Below are positions 58,106 to 64,000 of a stretch of 64,000 nucleotides of DNA, one piece after another. The stretch comes from Apostichopus japonicus. Lineage: Eukaryota; Echinodermata; Holothuroidea; Aspidochirotida; Stichopodidae. The stretch spans positions 26,912,960-26,976,959 of the forward strand of contig NC_092563.1 in the NCBI RefSeq assembly GCF_037975245.1, written 5' to 3'. Within the stretch, counting starts at the first letter, position 1. Every line of letters starts with the position of its first letter. The notes beneath the pieces are model-generated. The model saw nothing but the letters and a program-made list of their open reading frames with translations. It made no database searches and had not been told where the DNA came from. The position numbers were made by a program, and so were the translations under genes.

Positions 58106-60640
58106 TCTGTCTCAGACTTCTCTCCATCAACCGTGCAGCTGACTACTTAGGGTGGTCATGTTTCCAACATACACCCTCACATGAGCATTAGGACTTGTAA
58201 CATTGGTACAGACATGCCTCTGGGCTTCCTAGGTCAAAGATATTTTCACAATCGATTCGTCATGGGGTACATTTACCAAAGACCTGAAGACTAATGGTTA
58301 TTTCTGTGTCACAGCGGGTAACGCAAACATGGAAAAGAAAGAAAAGAAAATGTATCATCAAACAAATCTTCATCCTTGGAAGATAAACCTGCCTCAGTCT
58401 TTGAGAAAAATGAACTTCTAAGAGAATTATGGACTTGTATTTTGATATTGTTTTGTCTACTTCCCTTTAATCTGAAGCCTTGAAAGATTTCATTTTAAAT
58501 AGCATTGATTTGTAAGGTAGCATTACTGCTTTTAGACCTTCAACTTGAAACCTGTCCCATCTTATAATCCTTCTCCTTATCCCCTTATTCTCCCTCCTAC
58601 CACCCTTACCCCCTCCACTTAGGCCTCAAACCTAATTTCCAATATCGCAGATCTGTGTAATTTAGCAGGAAACTACAGTAGTTTTGGTAAAAGTTTGTCA
58701 CTGCACTTCCAATATCATATTTTGCCCCAGTTAAGGATATATGTTGACCCAAGCATATGAGTTTGCTCTCAAAGTGTTATAGATCCTCAATTCTCTCATT
58801 GTTTGGCTTTTTATTAACTCCAATTTTTCCTAGGACCCTTAGCAAATGCCTCCCCTCCCCCCACAGACCCCTCAAAAGTTTTGACTGAGCTTCTAAAGGT
58901 CCATGGACCCTAGCTTTAGAAAGATGACCATAGGAGTTAGGATCAATCTTTTGGCATTCAATGAAGAAATGTTTATGGACCCCCCCTTACATATTGGGTA
59001 CCACTATGACCACAGCCCCACCATGACCTCAGCCCCACCATGACCTCAGCCCTACTATGACTGGGGCTGAAGTTAGGAAACGTTTGGTTTTTCTGTGCCA
59101 GAGATTCAACTCCCTAGATATGTTATAAGTCAGGTGAAATGTTGACGAAACCATTCCGCTCCCTGCTCTCACAGACCTCTTTGAATATTTTTCATGGTCA
59201 CCCAGTGGCCTCTAGATTGAGAAATACATGGGTGTAACATATCGTGCCCAAGGTTGTGATCGTGTCACAAATAATGCAGCGTTAACTAGTGTACTGTGAT
59301 AACACTTTCAACAATTGTCTGTTATTCTGAGATGTCATTTTAACCTTACTAACAAACTGGCACACATCAAAACTGTAATCCTCAAACAGAGCTGTAGAAA
59401 TTGACTATAAATACTGCTTGGAATCAAAAGAACATTGATGAATTAAGCTAAAAAGGTTACACAATGAAAGTGAAAGAGTATCAATTTACATATGTAGCTT
59501 TCTCTAAATGGCAAAAGCAACAATTCATTAAATGAAACGAAATCTTCACAACAATACCATTATTGAAAAGGGAAATAAATATTTAAGTGCCATTCTGAGT
59601 TTTCTCCCTGCCAAAGTAAAAGAATATTCATAACTACTTATTTTAAGCGAAAAAACTACTTGGAAAATGAGAGGTTATCAGAAACTGTGCTCAATATTAA
59701 TTGTATCATATCAGGTTGTATAATTCAAATTTATCACTTTTTGAAGAACTTATTGCATTTTTAGCGAAACTGTTGCTATAAGAGTTACTTGAGAGATGAA
59801 TGAATATTTTAAAACACTTGACTTAATTAAAAGTGTTTCTTTTTTTCTTCTCTTTTGTAAGAGTGTTTTGGTTAAATAATTAATGGTGAAAGCAAGATGA
59901 TCGAGTCCAAAGGGGTGTGTTGGGTTCATAGTCTAACATGAATCCCAGCAGCTGCTCTACGATCGTCACTGCTGCCACCTTGCACCCGTGTCCTTTGTTC
60001 TTTGAGGAGGCATGGAATGACTCAAAGGGGGTGGGTGTAAACAAGTAAAACATCAGCTATAACGTCTCCAACAGGTCACAATGAGTGAGATGCAATGCAT
60101 GGGATGGGTGTGTGGGTGTATAGATTCAAAGATTTGAGAGGATGTACTGCTGTAGTAGTATACTAGATTGGTGATGTACTATAAGCTGAGGTATAAGGAT
60201 TGGTAAAGTATATGAAGATTGAAAAAAGTGAGACAACAACACCTTGAGATAACAACAACATAAAGAGGAGGGAGATAGAGTGGGGAAAATATTAGTAATA
60301 TTTTGCAGAAAATCCTTGTAAATTTGAATGTAGATTTGAATGTAAATTTGAATATAAAAATCTGAAATTATGCTGGTCAAGATGCCAATTCTCTGACGGG
60401 ATGAAAGATTGAACTTGTGTGGAAGGTTGATTTGTTTACAAGCAGGAGGATATATCCTTAAAAATGCATAGCTGGAGGCGAATTTTTTTTCTTTTTTTGG
60501 GGGCTAAATACTAAAGTTTTTTTAGAACACTAACAATACTGTAGTTCCCGTGTTGTTGAAAGTGACAGTAATTTAGAGATATTTGATTTCAAAGTTAGCA
60601 GATTCTCACTGACCAGAAACTCGATGCGTAAACAGCTCAT
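58106..60640. other. Non-coding, short 18-bp repeat at 58998-59055
   Basis: CCACCATGACCTCAGCCC is repeated about three times at 58998-59055. AT-rich unique DNA follows. A GC-richer stretch at 59930-60080 contains the mirror-like CTTTGAG...CTCAAAG and is a possible conserved element. No exon supported. Confidence 0.45.
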
Positions 60641-60976
60641 GAAAGTGCAGGTCACCGTGTGACGTCATTCTGCGGAGTGTACTGCGAACGCAAAATAATA
60701 ACAATGGACTTTTCACGTACTTCTCATAAAAAGTGAACCTTATATTAACTTCACTCTTCCAATTAGCATGCAGCTACAAGAGAAAGAAGTGGTTTTTGGA
60801 ATTGTTCGCACATTTGTTAACTCTTTTTGGGTAGCAATTCTTCAATTAATAGTAAATTATGGTTAAGAAACGTTTGGTCATATTTTGTAAGATACGCTGC
60901 TATTATAGGCCATTACACATACTGTGCCGTATGATATCGAAGTCTTGCTGCAATTGAAAGGCCTGTCTTGTGAATT

Positions 60977-61237
60977 ATGTCGACATCTCTGGTATTTCTT
61001 CATTTGTTGTTGCAATTAATTGTTTTTGCAGTTAGTTTCCAGTCAGTGGATGCAATATTAATCGAATCAACTACATGTAAAGCTTTGGGTGTCTCAGTCT
61101 TGCTGCAATATAGTACGGCTTTCATTAACAGATGCGAAAACTTTTACCGTCTCAGTACAATATATACAGTACATGCCTACAATGCATATCGTCCGTACGT
61201 ATTAGTATGCATAGTGTCGTGTTGTTGGATCTGCTAA
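60977..61237 (+). CDS. Small open frame with a signal-peptide-like start, doubtful
   Basis: The 86-codon frame starts MSTSLVFLHLLLQ, continues hydrophobic to about residue 22 and then AVSFQSVDA, which fits a secretion signal with a cleavage site. The mature part would be about 60 residues with several Cys (TTCKALG, RCENFY, VSCCWIC). No family is recognised and no expression signal is visible. It lies between the inverted arms of a putative element, so it may well be chance. Confidence 0.15.
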   Translation: MSTSLVFLHLLLQLIVFAVSFQSVDAILIESTTCKALGVSVLLQYSTAFINRCENFYRLSTIYTVHAYNAYRPYVLVCIVSCCWIC

Positions 61238-61512
61238 AGAAAACTAAGTCACGCAAGGCCTATTGTGTAGCAGCGTACAACCTCTATTTTTGAACATTTT
61301 TTTCCCCTGCACCTATGGGGTAAATCACGCTCTGAAGATATACAGTTGAGTATGCACATTATAATAACAAGGCAATTGTGGCTAATGAGTTTAGGCATAT
61401 ATAAAGAAAAAACTACCTTAGAGGGCCTCTGCATAGACTATACTGCCTATAGGTTAGAGGGTGGGAAACCCCTTACAAAATTAATCCAAAACCTGTGACG
61501 TTTATCGTCGGT

Positions 61513-61593
61513 TCATGAATTGTAAAGAAACTTAAATTTAGGTTTTCTGAAGTGTTTTTGCAAGTTGCAACCACTTACTACAAAATTTGATGG
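61513..61593 (-). pseudogene. THAP-like N-terminus, minus strand
   Basis: A minus-strand ATG (61591-61593) begins MPSNFVVSGCNLQ, which matches the THAP opening M-P-x-x-C-x-V-x-G-C except that the first zinc-ligand Cys is Phe. The frame stops after 27 codons with no F-x-FP or C-x-x-H part visible. It resembles the opening of the THAP gene at 7765 (MPRNCVVGGCN). It is probably a relic of a related transposon. Confidence 0.35.
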
Positions 61594-61799
61594 CATTTTT
61601 ATAATAACAGTTTTGAAGTGAATCGCTTCATCGCAATTTTTCCTCAACCGACTCCGCACAAGTACGTCTCGAGGTGACCTGCAGTCACGTGAGCGCTTAG
61701 GAATTTTTGCAAAAAGAGCAAATTCCTTGTCCAAATGTGCTAGGTTTTGATCAAGTTTTACCGAGCCCCAAAAGAAAATAATACAATGTGCCATGCATC

Positions 61800-62275
61800 A
61801 ATGGAAGGTACAAACTTGTGTAAAGATTCAATGTGACATGTATTTGAAAGGATTAGAGGATGTCGAAAACCACCAGCTATGCATTTTAATTATTACACAG
61901 AGTTTAATATACAAACATGAATTTGCTTAATTGTCTTTGTGTGGTCCTGTAGGTAAGGCACTGCTAGCATTGTGGGGGGGGGGGGGGGTTGTAATTGGTC
62001 ACCTGCAGGGTGTTATGTGTATTGTACGTTGATACTCTCTGACAGCTAGATATGATGATACCAAAGATACTAACCTTTCAGCAGAATATCAAATTTGTGA
62101 TTCTCACTTGTTGTTAGAGAAATGTACTCAATGGACATGCTTATTGAGGAGTCGAGTACGTAATGAACTTGAAGAGTCTCCCCTTTCTCCCCCCCTCCCT
62201 CCCTTAAATGTTTATCTTGTGATGTTTGTATAGACCAACTTAGAATTGTGTTGGAGGGCAGACTGCTACAGATTT
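61800..62275. other. Non-coding, poly-G tract at 61974-61988
   Basis: One long G-run, otherwise unremarkable AT-rich sequence. Confidence 0.5.
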
Positions 62276-62277
62276 TT

Positions 62278-62585
62278 ACACATAAATGATCAGATGCTAT
62301 ACTTTATGATCACATGCAACAGTACAATTCACTCACATAAATGTTCACATTGCACAGTTTCAAGCACGTAAATGATCACATGCTCCAGTTTATGATCACA
62401 TGCTACAGTACAATTCACTCACATAAATGTTCACATGCCACAGTTTCAAGTTGACTTGAATATGTGAACTCATGCCTCTCTGTATATTTCACTCACATAA
62501 ATGATCACATGATACATTTCCATTAAAATTTTGTGATTATACATATATTTTGTGAGTTTACTCACATAAATTATCACATCATAAA
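62278..62585. repeat. Degenerate tandem repeat (CACATAAATGATCACATG)
   Basis: CACATAAATG(A/T)TCACAT recurs about seven times with CTACAGTACAATTCACT and CACAGTTTCAAG spacers. Unit length varies around 30-60 bp. Confidence 0.8.
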
Positions 62586-64000
62586 TACATGCCTACAGAA
62601 TTACCATTCACGTTAATCGTGAGATTTGTAATTACTCAGGTGTTTTATAGGTCTTTATACCTTGCTATGTACAGTAAATCATTCACATGTGATCTGCAAT
62701 GGGCACAAATATAATCATTTGCTATATATCACTTCACACTGCAATCATTGTTTTAAAGCAACACACTCATATCAAAATCTCATAACTAGAGTTGCCCTAA
62801 CTCCTTCTAAAGTCACCCACAACGTCGTGGAATCACCTGGAACAGTATAATCACCCCTCACTGTAAAGGCAACTACTGCACTAACAAACACAATATCTTC
62901 CATTAGTTTGATTCGTGCAATCGTATTATCAAAGATATTGACATTCAGGAGAGGTGAATTTTACTAGATTGTTGATTAGTACCCTCTGTTTGTGGCTTTT
63001 CGCTGTACTGATAAATAGTTTTTCAGTGTGAGTATCACTATTAAATACTGACAATATGAATATATGTCATAGTTGCATTATATCTTGTACAAAAATTTAT
63101 GAAGAAAAAGAATGAGACCCAAAAAAAATTGGGGGGTTGCTTTTTCCTCATTCTGCAAAAGTGTTCTAATGTTATAAGAACAAAGAGCTGTAAAATACTC
63201 TCAACAAATTGTTGATAGAAGGCAAACTGATTATGTTACCATTGCCTCTGTTCAATTGGGAGGAGGAGGGGTTGGGGTGAGGGGGGGAGGGGAGCTGGAG
63301 AGGGAAGAGGAGAAGGATAGGAGAGATTAAAGGTGGGGTTGAATGTCAGAGGTTTGCTATGAGGAATCGGGGAGTATTATTGGATTATTGCTAAACTATT
63401 AATTCTTAAAGATACGCATGATAAAAGAAACTAGAGAGATTGCAGCCAGGATTGGGACCAGAGGTAATTGAGTCAACTGCAGCAGATAAGAAATGTTTAT
63501 GTGGTAGACATGAAAATGGACAGCCACAAACTACATAGTAACAGGTGAACTTTGGTGTGTACTAGATTAGGACATTTAACTTTGAAAACAAAAATTGGAT
63601 AAAATTTTTAAGAAAGATGAATATAGACTTAAAGTAACAGCTAGTTAGTATTCATGATGTGTTAAACATTCATAGATCTTGATAATTTGATTGAAATGCA
63701 AATAATAGTTTCTGTAAGGCAAGGCAACATCTTATTTTAGTTATTGGTGACTTGATACTGCAACATCATCAAAGTAGGGAGCTGCTACTCTAACTTAGAG
63801 TAGCTGCAGCTCCCTGATCAAAGTGTATTTCGACAGCAAAGGGTAATACAACTGTATCATGGACACAGCACAGGTGTTGCCTTGATTTATTACTTTTCTA
63901 TTTCATATTCATATTAATGTTATGACAACAGGTAAGCTGCTTAAACCTCCCTCCCCCACCCCTCCCCCCCCCCCCAAAAAAAACAAACAAAAAACAAATC
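62586..64000. other. Non-coding, hairpin at 63777-63814, poly-C end
   Basis: A G-rich stretch lies at 63258-63310, a hairpin (GGGAGCTGCTACTCTAA mirrored by TTAGAGTAGCTGCAGCTCCC) at 63777-63814 and a C-run at 63964-63974. No exon supported up to the window end. Confidence 0.45.

Larger units (their letters stand above)
60646..61683. mobile_element. Putative inverted-repeat remnant with THAP-like start
   Basis: 60646-60678 and the reverse complement of 61651-61683 align without gaps over 33 bp. They share TGCAGGTCACC, GACGT and TGCGGAGT exactly. The minus-strand arm leads, 70 bp further, into a THAP-like N-terminus (61513-61593). I interpret this as two related promoter-proximal ends facing each other, either TIR-adjacent parts of one element or two nested copies. 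Outer ends were not found. Confidence 0.35.

Noticed and set aside
57767-58191. Ser-, Leu- or Arg-rich open frames
   Set aside because: Translation of a CTC/TCC microsatellite on both strands.

Overview
This window is animal nuclear DNA: AT-rich, intron- or intergenic-like, with no long intact gene. It is dominated by repeats. No bacterial operon, rRNA, canonical tRNA gene or CRISPR array is visible. A DIRS-type tyrosine-recombinase retrotransposon, CR1/L2/RTE-like LINE fragments, tRNA-derived SINEs, THAP-type DNA transposon remnants and many minisatellites point to a marine invertebrate. An echinoderm such as a sea cucumber or sea star is my best guess, as an inference.

Layout. 0-7 kb: mostly unique AT-rich DNA with a pyrimidine tract, a hammerhead-like motif (2101), a diverged tandem repeat carrying AGGTCA half-sites (2.5-3.1 kb), a 165-bp foldback element (3107-3271) and a dead LINE (4.75-5.47 kb). 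7.4-9.5 kb: a 2.1-kb terminal-inverted-repeat element with a broken THAP reading frame, abutting a 360-bp repeat whose sister copy lies at 53.0 kb. 10.6-12.3 kb: two large minisatellites (44 bp and 27 bp units). 15.9-18.9 kb: local duplications, a 102-bp tandem array and a DIRS terminal fragment. 21-26 kb: a second hammerhead-like motif, a 20-bp minisatellite, a candidate minus-strand exon (24811-24944) and a 155-bp duplication. 26.1-32.5 kb: a 6.4-kb DIRS element with a 123-bp inverted terminal repeat pair, an internal complementary region, decayed gag, pol and recombinase reading frames, and two nested SINEs. A miniature DIRS derivative follows at 32.6 kb. 34.9-36.6 kb: a tandem array, a third hammerhead-like motif and a LINE 3' end. 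38.9-41.0 kb: a 2.06-kb inverted-repeat element with ten copies of GTCACGCGAGTCAC. 41.5-45.0 kb: another mini-DIRS and three large minisatellites. 46-52 kb: mostly unique, with a CpG-richer patch at 47.8-48.0 kb. 52-53.5 kb: a minus-strand LINE fragment, the second 360-bp repeat and the best candidate exon (53449-53500, plus strand). 57.8-58.1 kb: a long CTC/TCC tract. 60.6-61.7 kb: an inverted-repeat region with a THAP-like start. The rest is unique AT-rich DNA.

How it fits together. The window records mobile-element traffic rather than a gene pathway. The observation I consider most important is the great excess of the heptamers TACTGTA/TACAGTA. Sibling repeats inside the window show that some of these arose by an exact 5-bp insertion at a TA dinucleotide (TA to TA-CWG-TA). 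That is the footprint left when a Tc1/mariner transposon with CAG termini excises. I infer that this DNA carries many fossil excision scars, while no intact Tc1/mariner copy is evident here. If any host gene spans the window, only isolated candidate exons are visible, and I cannot name it.
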